Origin: Talinum fruticosum | Lineage: Eukaryota > Streptophyta > Magnoliopsida > Caryophyllales > Talinaceae | Direction: 5' to 3' | NCBI GenBank assembly: GCA_021018815.1 | Contig: JAITYX010000010.1 | Location: 1,798,001 to 1,862,000, forward strand | DNA length: 64,000 nt | In this document: positions 40,957 to 51,136 of the stretch, piece by piece | How positions within the stretch are numbered: position 1 is the stretch's first letter | How the letters are laid out: every line of letters begins with the position of its first letter | Notes under the pieces: generated by a model | Told to the model about the DNA's origin: nothing | What the model saw: only the letters and a program-made list of their open reading frames with translations | Database searches by the model: none | Made by a program: the position numbers and the translations under genes

Positions 40957-42424
40957 TGATGGATATTTCCATCCAAGTCAAGCGTCCAACAGTCAAGGGG
41001 TTCTCAAGCTAAGGCATAAAATGAGTCAAGCTTATTTGAAGATCGGCTTTACACCAAAAACTCCTATGTCTGGTCCAAGTAATGCAAACCGAGCTAAGGT
41101 GTGAAGAGGTTTGCAAGGCCTTGATTCAATGACAATTAGTACATAAATAAATGTTGCTTAAGGAGTGAAGCAATTTATGTCGCAAAGGTCGGTCCAAAAA
41201 TACCCAAGGAACCTAACCGAGTATTTTTGATACATGCTGTCCGGATATCTTCAAAGACCGAGAAGGCCATGCTCAACTTAGCCGAATGGATCATCACATG
41301 GTGGAATGCGTGGACAGCTCAAGGAGGATTCTAGAGGAATTCCTAAGTACTAGCATTAGTGGAAGAAAGCATGTGGTTGACCAATGAAGAGCTAACTTGT
41401 GCAAGGAGAAAGAAAAATACTTGGCTGAAAATGAATTATGCATTTAAAACCACATGTTCCCTAGGAGCCTCAAAGCTTGGCCAAGAATGCATCTTAACAT
41501 CTAGCCACTCATCTTGGCTTGGAGAAGGGGAAGCTTAATTTAGGCCTTTGATTGTCTTTTTTGCTTTAAGCTTTAGTTTATTTTCAGCATGCTTTTATTC
41601 CCTATAAATACTCAATGTATTAAGCTTTGTAAAAACAACTTTTGATGAATATGAAATGAGAATTTGAGTCTGTGTGCTCATTTCCCCTTTGAATCCTCAA
41701 ATGCTGTATCCAAGTTTGGCAACTTGGTGGTGATCTTTTTAGTCCTTGAACTTGCTAGTGGTGTTTACGTATCTAGCCAAGTGAAAGCTGCCCAAAGACT
41801 TTTCAAGGTTGTGTTTCGTATCCTTGAGAACCTTGGTACTATCCAGGTTACCGAACTTCAAAAATCTATATCTCCCAATCCACAAATCACCTACACTCCA
41901 AATTTCACCCACACCTCTCTGGATGAGTTGAGTCATGCCCCCTCAAATCTCAGCTCAATCCAAGCACCCGTCTGACCCCCTCCACCAAAACACCCAAAGC
42001 CTGTCAACTTGGACGTCCGCTCAACGAGACAGGACTTTCAGTCATTAGTTCGAGGTGATCTCGACCTTGAATGAACCCACAGTTTTTACCACCTCTTTAT
42101 AACTCCCTCAAGAGTTCCCCTCCAAATGTCAGCTCCATCCAAGCCGTATTCTGGCCCCCTCCTCCACAACAACCAAGACCTATCAACCTGGACTTCAACC
42201 CAGCGAGACGTTCTGTTTACCCTTAGTTCGAGGTGATCGCGACCTCGAATGATCCCCCACTTTTTCCCATCCCTTCCTACCTTCCCCAAGAGCCCTCCCT
42301 CCAAATTTCACCTCCAAACTCCACCATTTACTCCTTCAACACCTCATTCTCCCAAGACTGCACTAGAGAGAGCCATTCGCCCGATTTCTCTTCTTTGCAC
42401 CTTAACCACTTTTCTACCCTCTTT
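40957..42424 (+). repeat. B-family LTR fused at its end to gag
   Basis: It starts TGATGGATATTTCC and matches the B LTR at 46173-47393 until CCACTTTTCTACCCTCTTT. It then passes directly into gag (CCCAAATTTTATGGCC) without the LTR end, PBS, leader or gag ATG. TATA-like CTATAAATACTC at about 41604. Confidence 0.8.
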
Positions 42425-43520
42425 CCCCAAATTTTATGGCCAACAAGATCTATTTTCTAGTTGGTTCATCAAGGTTGAAGCAGCCTTTGAAAATTTGAGA
42501 TTAGAAGAGCATGAGAAGGTTGAGATTGTTGAGTCTAAGTTGAGGAGTCATGCCCGCACTTGGTGGAAAGCCTACAAGATGAGAAGGAAGACGAAAGGAA
42601 AAAAGAAGGTGAACACATGGAGAAAGTTGAGAGGAAAATTGTTGAAAAATTTTGGTCCACTTCATTACAAATTCCCTCCAACCAAGAACAAATCAAACAA
42701 CAAGGGGAGTCATTCTTCCCTTCCTTCTAAGCCTTCGGCCACTTCTTTTCCTTCACCACCTCCACCACAAAAACAACCCTTAACCACAACCCCAAACAGC
42801 CAGCCCTCTTTACCTCAACAAAAACCCACATCTACCCACAAAAAGAGCCACCACACTCCTCCACAAAAACCCCCACTTCCCTCACCAAAACCCATGGTCT
42901 CCCTATTTTTTTTTACTCAAGAGGAAATTGAGCCCAACTTTGGTTTGTTTCCAAAGTTTGATGAGTATGTTGAAAGTGCATTGGAGGATATTTGCCAACC
43001 AACAAATGATTTTGATTTGCCTCCTAAGTTTGATGAGCATGATGGAGATGTCTTGGAAGAGACTTCTTTATCTACAAATGAGGAAGAAATCAATGACCAA
43101 TTTTTATGTGAAGTTGTGGTTGAGAAAGAAACCTTGGGTATGTCCAACCCACCTCAAGAGGAGCAAGTTGTGAGCCTAGGTCTTACAAACAATGAGGAAG
43201 ACTCAAGCCATGATAAACTACTTCCCATCTTTGATGATTGTGGTCAAGAATTTCTTGAAGTTGAGAAATATGAAAGTATTATCTTTCATTCATTGTCTAG
43301 TGAGGTAGAAGAGCCTACTAGCAATGGGAGTTTGGAAATTCAAGCTATAAACCACTTCCCTCAATGTGACACCCCACGACCTCATGAAGGTATAAGCCAC
43401 TTTGTTCATCCTAGCTTAATCTCTTTTGGCTTTGTGAAGTTAAACATTATTGAGATGTGGATCTGTTGCTATACATGTGAGTGCTTGCTTTGTTTTTTGG
43501 GAATGGCCTTTATTGTTTGA
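42249..43520 (+). CDS. I: LTR-gag chimeric ORF with capsid, Pro-rich and acidic regions
   Basis: A 423-codon open frame. The first about 58 codons are LTR-derived (Pro/Ser-rich). From about codon 59 comes the gag-like capsid of the non-autonomous group: PKFYGQQDLFSSWFIKVEAA, LRLEEHEKVEIVESKLRSHA, RTWWKAYKMRRK and TWRKLRGKLLKNFGPLHYKF. The TWW motif equals that in D gag capsid, so this is a diverged gypsy capsid. A Pro/Ser/Lys linker follows (codons about 160-220). Then acidic repeats built on LFPKFDEYVESALEDICQPT and LPPKFDEHDGDVLEETSLST, and a long Glu/Asp-rich C-terminus. No zinc knuckle. The true gag start (MAPSNFEL in the copy at 46040) is lost. Confidence 0.65.
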   Translation: MIPHFFPSLPTFPKSPPSKFHLQTPPFTPSTPHSPKTALERAIRPISLLCTLTTFLPSFPKFYGQQDLFSSWFIKVEAAFENLRLEEHEKVEIVESKLRSHARTWWKAYKMRRKTKGKKKVNTWRKLRGKLLKNFGPLHYKFPPTKNKSNNKGSHSSLPSKPSATSFPSPPPPQKQPLTTTPNSQPSLPQQKPTSTHKKSHHTPPQKPPLPSPKPMVSLFFFTQEEIEPNFGLFPKFDEYVESALEDICQPTNDFDLPPKFDEHDGDVLEETSLSTNEEEINDQFLCEVVVEKETLGMSNPPQEEQVVSLGLTNNEEDSSHDKLLPIFDDCGQEFLEVEKYESIIFHSLSSEVEEPTSNGSLEIQAINHFPQCDTPRPHEGISHFVHPSLISFGFVKLNIIEMWICCYTCECLLCFLGMAFIV

Positions 43521-44602
43521 CAAGAGATTAGCCCATGATGGGTTTATAGTCTCTCATACCTCTCCCAAAAATGTTCACAAATTGTCCTTAAACCCTCCCA
43601 CTTTTACCTTACTCAAAAGAACCCAAGTCCACAAACCAAAAGCCAAAAGCCGAAACCCATTTCACCCCCAAACACATTCCGCCCAGCCCATGTTTCAGCC
43701 CTATCCCTATTCTGTCCAGCCCCTATTTTTCCCACAAAAGATCCCAACTCCTCCTCCCAAAATATGCCATGTCCCTAGCTCAAACCGAAGATGTTTTAGG
43801 AGCCAAGGAGTTGAGCATTTTGCATCAAAATTCCCAAACCGAGGAATGGCTATTCTGGCTAAAAGTAAGCTTCCCATGTGCATAAAGTTGAGCTTGACAA
43901 GAAATTTTATCTTGTGGAGAAACTTGAGGTGATAATCGAAGCAGTAGATAAAGGAGAGCCTCAAAAATTTAATGGTGCATTTGCTATGAGATGTTCTTTT
44001 CCTTTGTATTTGGAGGATTGTAAAATTGTTTTTGAGCAATTTACATGGCCATTTGTTGTTGAAAGAAGCCTTCAAAGATTGTATCCGGAATGTGTGAAGC
44101 GCCCAAAAGGAGTTTTGACTATCTTGTTCACATTTACATGTTGGAGCCACGCTTTGTGCATCAAAGGGTCTTATTGTATTTGATGAGCTTCCAAGGCCAA
44201 CAACTATTGAGTTTTTGTTACGGCAAAGGAGTTGAACCTCCATGGATATTTGCTTTTCCAACCAAGTGGCAAACCAAAAGGTGCAACTAAGAAGCCCATG
44301 AGTTGGCAAGGAGGTATATCTCACTAACTCCATTGGAAAATTGTGTTTTCCATTTTGATCACCTAATGTGCTTGTATGGTGTTGGTCATGATTTTGGAGA
44401 ACCTTGGAGCATGACAAACCGAATGATTGAAGGATGTTTGAGCAGCCCATGTTTTGTCCCCTTGGATGTGAGTCGAAAGCAATTTGAGTCACTACATGGA
44501 GCTACTCAAATCATTGTTGAATTGTTAACAAAGGCTCGTTGGCATGAGGACTTAAAGCCGTGTGATGCTTGGAGTATATGTGAGACCTTCGGGTTTGATA
44601 AT
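43450..44602 (+). pseudogene. I: protease remnant and shared unknown ORF, broken
   Basis: After 43520 the coding continues in other frames. 43450-43932 has a decayed protease block (SACFVFWEWPLLFDKRLAHD, where relatives read DACHLLLGRPWLFD). A Pro-rich stretch and HVPSSNRRCFRSQGVEHFAS follow, as in G. 43878-44183 encodes EPQKFNGAFAMRCSFPLYLE, FEQFTWPFVVERSLQRLYPE and CVKRPKGVLTILFTFTCWS, matching the start of A1 ORF2. 44303-44605 encodes YISLTPLENCVFHFDHLMC and FVPLDVSRKQFESLHGATQI. Three frame changes. No PPT precedes the LTR at 44603. Confidence 0.6.
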
Positions 44603-45860
44603 TAATGGATATTTCTATCCATACTTAAATTCCAAAAGTCAAGGGGTTCCCAAGCTAAGGCATAAAAGGAGTCAAGATCAATTTTACATCCAAAACTCCT
44701 ATGCTAGTCCAAAAGTGCAACCGAGCCAAGGTTGGAAGAGAATTCTTAAGGGCCATGAAAATTGTGTTTTAATGACAATTAGTACATAAGTAAGTGTTGA
44801 GGCAAGATATGTCACAAAGGTCGGTCCAAGTGCACAAGGAAATCAACCGAACATTTTTTGATACATGATGAGTATTTTGATAACATGTTGTCCGGTTGTT
44901 TTAGCCCTGCCGAATGGGTCCTCAAGTGGCATAATACAAGGCTGGCACAAAGGAGAATCAAGGAGAATTCCTAAGCACTAGTATTAGTGGAGGAATCTAT
45001 GTGTTGGACCTATGACAAGCTTTCTTGCACAAGGGGAAGGAAATACTTGGCTAGAATTAACTTTCATTTTAACCACATGTTCTCAAGTTGGCTTGGACAA
45101 GGGGCTAATACATCTTAGGCCATTGATCTTGTAATCTTTCTTTTAGGCCTTAGATTATGTTTTAGTTTTGATTTATTTTCAGCATGTTTTATCTCCTATA
45201 AATAGCACTAGCATTTAGCTTTGTAAACATAGACTTTGATGAATATATGAACCCTTGAGCTAGATTGCTCTCTTTCGAGATGGATTTCTTGGCCCCTTAA
45301 ATTCTCAATGTTATATCCAAGTTGGCTACTTGGTGGTGTTCTTTGAGTCCTTAAACCTACCGGTGGTGTTTCAGTATCCGGCAAGGCGAGATGTGCCCCT
45401 TGGTTGCTTCTAGGTGGTGTTTCACGTATCCTAGAGATAACCTCGGTTTTATCCATCTACTTTCCATATCCATAACTCCCAATCTACACATTAACTTCGG
45501 CCCAAATTTCACCCACGTCATTATACATGAGTTGAGTCCATTCCCTCCAAATCTCAGCTCAATCCAAGAACTCCGCCCCCACCTTTGATTTTCACAAAGA
45601 GACTCATCCCGGACAGTCAACCTAGAACCCCGACTTTCACCTCTCGTGATCAAGGTGTTCCCGACCTCCAAAATTTCCCCAATTTTTACACGACCTTCTT
45701 GGACCAGTTAAGAACCATCCTACCACATTTCAGCTCCATCCTCCATCATTTACCCCTCCTTTCACCCTTTTTCCCGAACCTCACCTGTCGGCTCGCATTC
45801 CGCCCGGGTAGCTTGTTTGCGGTTTTCCTCTTCTTTTGCTTCCGCTCCCACTATACATCA
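44603..45860 (+). repeat. B-family LTR with adjacent PBS
   Basis: It starts TAATGGATATTTC (G to A in the conserved TG) and ends CACTATACATCA. PBS TGGTATCGAGC at 45865-45875. TATA-like CTATAAATAGC at 45198-45208. It serves as left LTR of the short internal region that follows. Confidence 0.85.
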
Positions 45861-46172
45861 ACTTTGGTATCGAGCAAGTTCTGATCCTTGGTGGATGATC
45901 ATATCCCATAAAATCCAAAAACACAAAAATAGCCAGCCCCACAAAAAAAAAAAAGAACCAAAAACACAAAAACATTTATTGCCCTTTTTTTTTCTTTCAA
46001 CCGTGAACACCACTTGACATTGGGTTTTTGAGAGCTTAAATGGCTCCTTCTAATTTTGAGTTGGTCAATCTATTGGTGCCTAAATTCTATGGTCAACAAG
46101 ATCGATTTTCTAGTTGGCTTATCAAGGTTGAAGAGGCCTTTGAAAACTTGAGATTAGAAGAGCATGAGAAAA
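45861..46172 (+). pseudogene. Leader and truncated gag start
   Basis: After the PBS comes an A-rich leader of about 170 bp. The gag start codon is at 46040: MAPSNFELVNLLVPKFYGQQ, FSSWLIKVEEAFENLRLEEH. The frame is cut after GAGCATGAGAA at about 46172, where B LTR interior sequence begins. This shows what the intact gag start of this family looks like. Confidence 0.8.
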
Positions 46173-47393
46173 TGGATCATCACATGGTGGAATGCGTGGA
46201 CAGCTCAAGGAGGATTCTAGAGGAATTCCTAAGCACTGGCATTAGTGGAAGAAAGCATGTGTTGGACCAATGAGGAGCTAGCTTGTGCAAGGGGAAAGAA
46301 AATACTTGGCTGAAAATGAACTATGCATTTACAACCACATGTTCCCTAGGAACCTCAAAGCTTGGCCAAGAATACATCTTCACATCTGGCCACTCATCTT
46401 GGCTTGGAGAAGGGAAGCTTAATTTAGGCCTTTGATTGTCTTTTTGCTTTAAGCTTTAGTTTATTTTCAGCATGCTTTTATTCCCTATAATACTCAATGT
46501 ATTAAGCTTTGTAAAAACAACTTTTGATGAATATGAAATGAGAATTTGAGTTGTGTGCTCGTTTCCCCTTTGAATCCTCAAATGTTGTATCCAAGTTTGG
46601 CAACTTGGTGGTGATCTTTTAGTCCTTGAACTTGCTAGTGGTGTTTCTGTATCTAGCCAAGTGAAAGGTGCCCCAAGACTTTTCAAGGTTGTGTTTACGT
46701 ATCCTTGAGAACCTTGGTACTATCCAGGTTACCCAACTTCAAAATCCATATCTCCCAATCCACAAATCACCTGCACTCCAAATTTCACCCACACCTCTCT
46801 GGATGAGTTGAGTCATGCCCCCTCAAATCTTCGCTCAATCCAAGCACCCGTCTGACCCCTCCACCAAAACACCCAAAGCCTCGTCAACCTGGATGCTCGC
46901 TCGGCGAGACAGACTTTCAGCCATTAGTTCGAGGTGATCTCGACCTTGAATGAACCCGCACTTTTTACCACCTCTTTATCATTCCCTTAAGAGTTCCCCC
47001 TCAAAATTTCAGCTCCATCCAAGCCGTATTCTGGCCCCCTCCTCCACAACAACCAAGACCCGTCAACCTAGACTTCCACCTAGCGAGACTTTCTGTTTGC
47101 CCTTAGTTCGACGTGATACCGACCTTGAATGATCCCCCACTTTTTCCATCCCTTCCTATCCTCCCCAAGAGCCTTCCCTCCAAATTTCACCTCCAAACTC
47201 CACCATTTACCCCTCCATAACCTCATTCTCCCAAGACCGCACTGGAGAGAGCCATTACGCCCGGTTTCTCTTCTTTGCACCTTAACCACTTTTCTACCCT
47301 CTTTTGCCATCTACCCCAGACTATACATCAACTTAGGTATTAGAGCTTGAACTATACATCAACTTTGGTATCAAAGCCTAGAACTATACGTCA
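46173..47393 (+). repeat. B-family LTR, 5' truncated, with triple LTR-end/PBS array
   Basis: It begins inside the LTR (AATGGATCATCACATGG) directly after gag and runs to the end at about 47393. TATA-like CTATAATACTC at about 46486. The right end carries three LTR-end/PBS units. Confidence 0.8.
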
Positions 47394-47409
47394 ACTTTGG
47401 TATCGGAGC
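47321..47409 (+). repeat. Three tandem LTR-end/PBS units (31-32 bp)
   Basis: CTATACATCA or CTATACGTCA starts at 47321, 47352 and 47384. Each is followed by ACTTTGGTAT-like PBS sequence (TTAGAGC, CAAAGC, CGGAGC). The last PBS is at 47398-47409. Confidence 0.9.
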
Positions 47410-47426
47410 AAGTTCTGATTTGCTTG

Positions 47427-49157
47427 TGATGTGCCAAAATGCAAGGCTACACCGACCGAAACAGAGTGAAATTATGCGCGGTTCTTAGTGGGTCGGAATA
47501 ACTCAATAACTAGTTCTAAGGACTCGGAACGACTCGGAAAGTTGGAGCCGAGGACTAAGCCGGACTCGGACGACCGGAACCGAGGGCTCGGACTAACTAG
47601 ACAACTAAAATTGGGGACTCGGACTAACTCGGACAAGCTGAAGCCGAGTATTAAGTCGGACTCGGAAAACCGAACAGAGGACTTAGAATACCGAATCCGA
47701 GTGGCTCGGACGACGGATGGTCGGTTTACGGAATAAAGATGGTGGCTTCAAAAGAAGTTGGATTTTTGTGGGATGATGGTTAAGGGGTTAAGGAAGATGA
47801 GGGGAACATGTTTGGGCAGAATGGTGAGGGATAAATATGGAGAATGTTTATGAACATCCACTACGGATGCACACAGACCAAGGGATAGTCTAACTTCACT
47901 TGGATACAGATTTCACCACCAAGCTTAGCTAGGGCTCAAAGGCTTGCACTTGGATACGAGATATCACCACCAAGCTTGCTAAGACTCTTTTGAACACCAC
48001 CTAGTTAGCCAAACTAGGATAAGAAAAATGAGATTTAAAAAGGATAAAGGAGCTTAGCTCAACTTTGATGCATTAGCATTCATGGATAAACTTGTCCGAT
48101 TTTTACATGCGGCACTCTACATATATATAGAGCTAAAAACTAGGGTTGCTACTTCAATCTAAGGGCTGAAAATAGCCTTACATAATCCTAGGGCTGTCAC
48201 TACATTCAACCAAAATAAAAGAAGACAAAAAAAGTGGCCAATGAAGATAAAATGATCAGAATAAAAGGACAGTTGCAAATGGTCCCCCTTGCTGTCGTTT
48301 TCAGTGCATCTTCCTTCAGCAGAGCCAACTTAAAATGGTGATATCTCTTGATTTAAAGCTCCAATTGTGACGTGTAAGATATGCTTGGAAAGCTTGAGGA
48401 ATAAGCTTTTCAACCATATGTGGCTCGACCCATTTGAAGCTGTGAGCAAAACGTTATGACCAGAACAATCAGCAGAGGTCAGACTGGTCGGTAGAAATAC
48501 CCGGTTTGATGTTCGGACCATTTTCTTTATTATCTCCAACCTAAAAGACAATGCCCATAACTTGATATTAATCTGGACATGTCCAAGAATACCCTTTTGA
48601 AAATTGGAGACCAAAATCTAATCCATGGTTGACTGAACACCCTTTTGAAGATGACATTCAAGCGTTATTCTGAGTGCGCAACTTCCAGTTTCTGAGTCAA
48701 CTTCAAATGCTCATAACTTGAGATTCCCAACTCCAATTTAGATGTTCTTTATATGGTCAGAAAGCTTAGGATGTTAGCTTTCCATCCATACATCATGAGG
48801 TGATGTTGGAGCTCTGGATCAGAAGATATGATCAAAACAAGGTGTAGGTGTCATCCTGGATGAGCAAGCTGCCAGTTTTAACAAAGGTCTTCCTCAGTTA
48901 TTATCTCCGCATTTATTCAAGATGCCCATAAGTTTTTAAGCTTGAGGACATCATGAAGTACTTGTATGAATAATTTGGTAAGCAAACTCATAGCCGTTTG
49001 TGACTGAATGGCGGAACTTCCAACCCTTACAACACGAGAGAATTCCGAGTCACTCGAAGCTTATGAAAAGGGGAAATAAGTGTGCTACCCAACTCGGTTT
49101 GATCGTGGATGGCTTTGGGCTTGGAGTATGTTGTAGATCATGGGTCTAGGTCCATCA
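47427..49157 (-). repeat. J 3' LTR
   Basis: 1731 bp. The plus strand shows dense CTCGGA-type words at 47500-47720 and minus-strand GGTGGTGAAATCTGTATCC at about 47900-47925. A PPT-like tract (minus AAACAGGGAGAGGA) lies at 49158-49171. A minus TATA-like CTATATATATG occurs at about 48118-48130. Confidence 0.85.
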
Positions 49158-49600
49158 TCCTCTCCCTGTTTGAAAGAATTTATCCTCAAATTCATGGGAT
49201 GATCATCAACAAAACAGGAGAGTGAGTGGTAAGGTCGACCATGGTTGGACTGAACATACTTTCCGAGTTGCTTCTCCACTTGAAAGATGTTGCTGGCGCT
49301 TTCCAGCTCTTGGTTAGTACCCTTAGTACTAGGAATTAGCTTAGGCCAACCCAAAGAAGGAGGCCACTCTTTTCTTGCTTGCATCCACTCAAGACTTCCC
49401 GGTTCATCAACCACTTGCTTGCATTGCTCGTTGGGGCTAGACTTGTAGGACGCTTGCTCTTTACTTGGACTCGGAAAATGTTTCTTAAGCCTCATCAAAA
49501 TCCCCATGAATAAGGACTTTTCTCGGATCGAAACTCGCTCATTAAAATTTTTGGAAAGTTTGGAACAACTTCCCAATGTGGCTATCCAAGTAATCATTAA
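49085..49600 (-). CDS. J: shared unknown ORF, C-terminal part
   Basis: The minus frame (170 codons) encodes SIREKSLFMGILMRLKKHFP, SPSKEQASYKSSP, GSLEWMQARKEWPPSLGWPK and LIPSTKG, then SNHGRPYHSLSCFVDDHPMN and LRINSFKQGEDDG. The LFMGxLxRLKKHFxxPSKEQ and WPPSxGWPKLxP blocks match F and G. The tail overlaps the PPT and enters the LTR. Function unknown. Confidence 0.6.
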   Translation of the reverse strand, partial: LMITWIATLGSCSKLSKNFNERVSIREKSLFMGILMRLKKHFPSPSKEQASYKSSPNEQCKQVVDEPGSLEWMQARKEWPPSLGWPKLIPSTKGTNQELESASNIFQVEKQLGKYVQSNHGRPYHSLSCFVDDHPMNLRINSFKQGEDDGPRPMIYNILQAQSHPRSNRVG

Positions 49601-49900
49601 AAGATCTTCTCGAGAAAATCATAAGGCCAACTCGAAAACCGGGCCAACTCGGAATACCAAGCCGGCTCGTAAAGCCAGGCCAACTCGGAAAACCGGGCCA
49701 ACTCGGAAAACCATGCCAACTCGGAAAACCAGGCCAACTTATAAAACAAGGCCAACTCGGAGAACAAGGCCAACTCGGAACACAAGGCCAACTCGGAAAA
49801 CAAGGCCAAGAGCTTTTAAACAAACAATAAGCTCGAACATGGGGCACACTCAACAAGTGATTTTCATAATCAAGGAACAATGTCTCATACCTCTCATTAG
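49601..49900 (-). CDS. J: Trp/Cys hexapeptide-repeat segment
   Basis: The minus frame 49542-49880 starts FLDYENHLLSVPHVRAYCLF, as in F, then about ten 6-residue units of the type F-P-S-W-P-C/G. It ends RRSFNDYLDSHIGKLFQTFQ. The repeat lies where F has only about four diverged units, so it expanded within this element. The plus-strand reading of the same DNA (Arg/Thr/Lys-rich) is a shadow. Confidence 0.55.
49630..49812. repeat. 18-bp minisatellite in the J ORF
   Basis: About ten units of the form GGCCAACTCGGAAAACCA, with variants CTTATAAAACAA and CTCGTAAAGCCA; unit length 18 bp (some 15), keeping the reading frame. Confidence 0.9.
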
Positions 49901-50140
49901 CATCACAGATCGAAACATTTGTTTCATCAATGGCCTATAAACTTGGCCTCTTAACTTCACTTCCATTCTTGAATCATAGAATAAACCAATGAGCATAACA
50001 AAGCATTCATGAGGCCTTCCAACATTCCTTAGATCAATCTTTAACTTAAACTTCAACTCAAATAACTCAAATAAGGGCTTGGAGAAAGGGTGAAGTAGGT
50101 GGAAGGTTTCGGACTCCTCATGTCCTAAGAGGGCAAGGAC
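49901..50140 (-). pseudogene. J: ORF middle, unresolved
   Basis: The minus frame 49850-50056 encodes KFKLKIDLRNVGRPHECFVM, LIGLFYDSRMEVKLRGQVY and PLMKQMFRSVMLMRGMRHCS. It is positioned between the protease-like block and the repeat segment. No known domain. Confidence 0.4.
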
Positions 50141-51136
50141 TTAAGTGGGTTGATCAAAGTGCTTTTCCATAACCTTGGTAGGAACCAAGACCTCATCAAA
50201 AGACATCAAAACAGATTGTATAATGTACAGCTCAAAAACTTGGTCTATAGAACTCATGTAGCTACTAGGAGTGCTTGACAACCCATATGGAATGACTAAC
50301 CAATCATACAACCAAGGTCTATCCAATAACAAGTAACAAGCATCTAGAATCATGATATCACTCCAAAATTCACTAAGATCATTCTTGTCACTACCAAAGG
50401 AAATAGGACACCCAGAATTTGATTGGAATCTTTTACCTTGTAAAGACCATTGGGAGTCAAGTGGGTGTGAGTGGACCGGAACTTGAGGACTCAAAGGTTC
50501 CACTATGTTTAAGCTATCCTCTAGCTCCTTTTGCTCTTCTTGCTCCCTTTGTAACTCATTATACTCATCAAACTTTGGAGGTAAGTTAAAGTGTGGCTCA
50601 TTTTCTTCTTGCTCGTTATGAAGCTCTTCACATACAGCCAAGACAATGCTTGATTGTGGGTACTCCAACTCAAGGTGACTCATCCCTTGGCAAAGGGAAA
50701 ACATGTTGTTTTGCAATGGACCAAAAGGATTTGTGGGTTGTGGGGTTGGAAAATTTGGTGGTGGAGAGGAAGGACAACCACCAGAATTTGGTGAGGGTAT
50801 TTGCAGGCTCCTTTTGAGAAGGGGTGTGGATTTTTGTGGAGGCAAAGAGGGCTGGACAGTAGGGGTAAATGAGGGAGGTTGGTAACTTTTTTGGAGGTCA
50901 GATTTGGTGTTTTGTGGTGAGGGAAAGAGGGGCTGGTTAGTAGGTTTCGGTGGGGGAATGTGGTGGCTCTTTTTATGGTAAGTTGGGGCATTTTGAGGTG
51001 GGAAAGAAGGCTGGTCGAGTAGGTGTTGGTGAAGGAAAGGATGTGATGGCTGAAGGTTTGGAGGGAAGGGAAAAGAGACTCCCCTTGTTGATGGGTTTAG
51101 TCTTGGTTGGAGGAGATTTGTAAGTAAGTGGACCAA
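50141..51136 (-). CDS. J: Pro-rich, acidic and protease-like ORF
   Basis: A 331-codon minus frame. The first half is Pro/Ser-rich (NLQPSHPFLHQHLLDQPSFP, repeated PPQK/SLPPQ words). The middle is acidic: NEPHFNLPPKFDEYNELQRE, EEQKELEDSLNIVEPLSPQV. Then comes HPLDSQWSLQGKRFQSNSGC, and the protease-like ILDACYLLLDRPWLYDWLVI with PYGLSSTPSSYM. In D and A1 the matching block is DACHLLLGRPWLFDRRVxxDG, preceded by the IDGGS active site. No such active site precedes it here, so it is probably a structural relic. It ends VLVPTKVMEKHFDQPT. Confidence 0.6.
   Translation of the reverse strand: MVHLLTNLLQPRLNPSTRGVSFPFPPNLQPSHPFLHQHLLDQPSFPPQNAPTYHKKSHHIPPPKPTNQPLFPSPQNTKSDLQKSYQPPSFTPTVQPSLPPQKSTPLLKRSLQIPSPNSGGCPSSPPPNFPTPQPTNPFGPLQNNMFSLCQGMSHLELEYPQSSIVLAVCEELHNEQEENEPHFNLPPKFDEYNELQREQEEQKELEDSLNIVEPLSPQVPVHSHPLDSQWSLQGKRFQSNSGCPISFGSDKNDLSEFWSDIMILDACYLLLDRPWLYDWLVIPYGLSSTPSSYMSSIDQVFELYIIQSVLMSFDEVLVPTKVMEKHFDQPT

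Noticed and set aside
47500..47736. 82-codon ORF full of Arg, Lys and Asp and a CTCGGA-rich stretch that looks like a short repeat array
   Set aside because: It is part of the J LTR and is disrupted in the partner LTR at 51650-51890; treated as LTR sequence, not a gene.
49506..49940. Plus-strand ORF with Arg/Thr/Lys-rich repeats, resembling a basic repeat protein
   Set aside because: The element is on the minus strand and the minus frame matches F; the plus ORF is a shadow of the 18-bp repeat.
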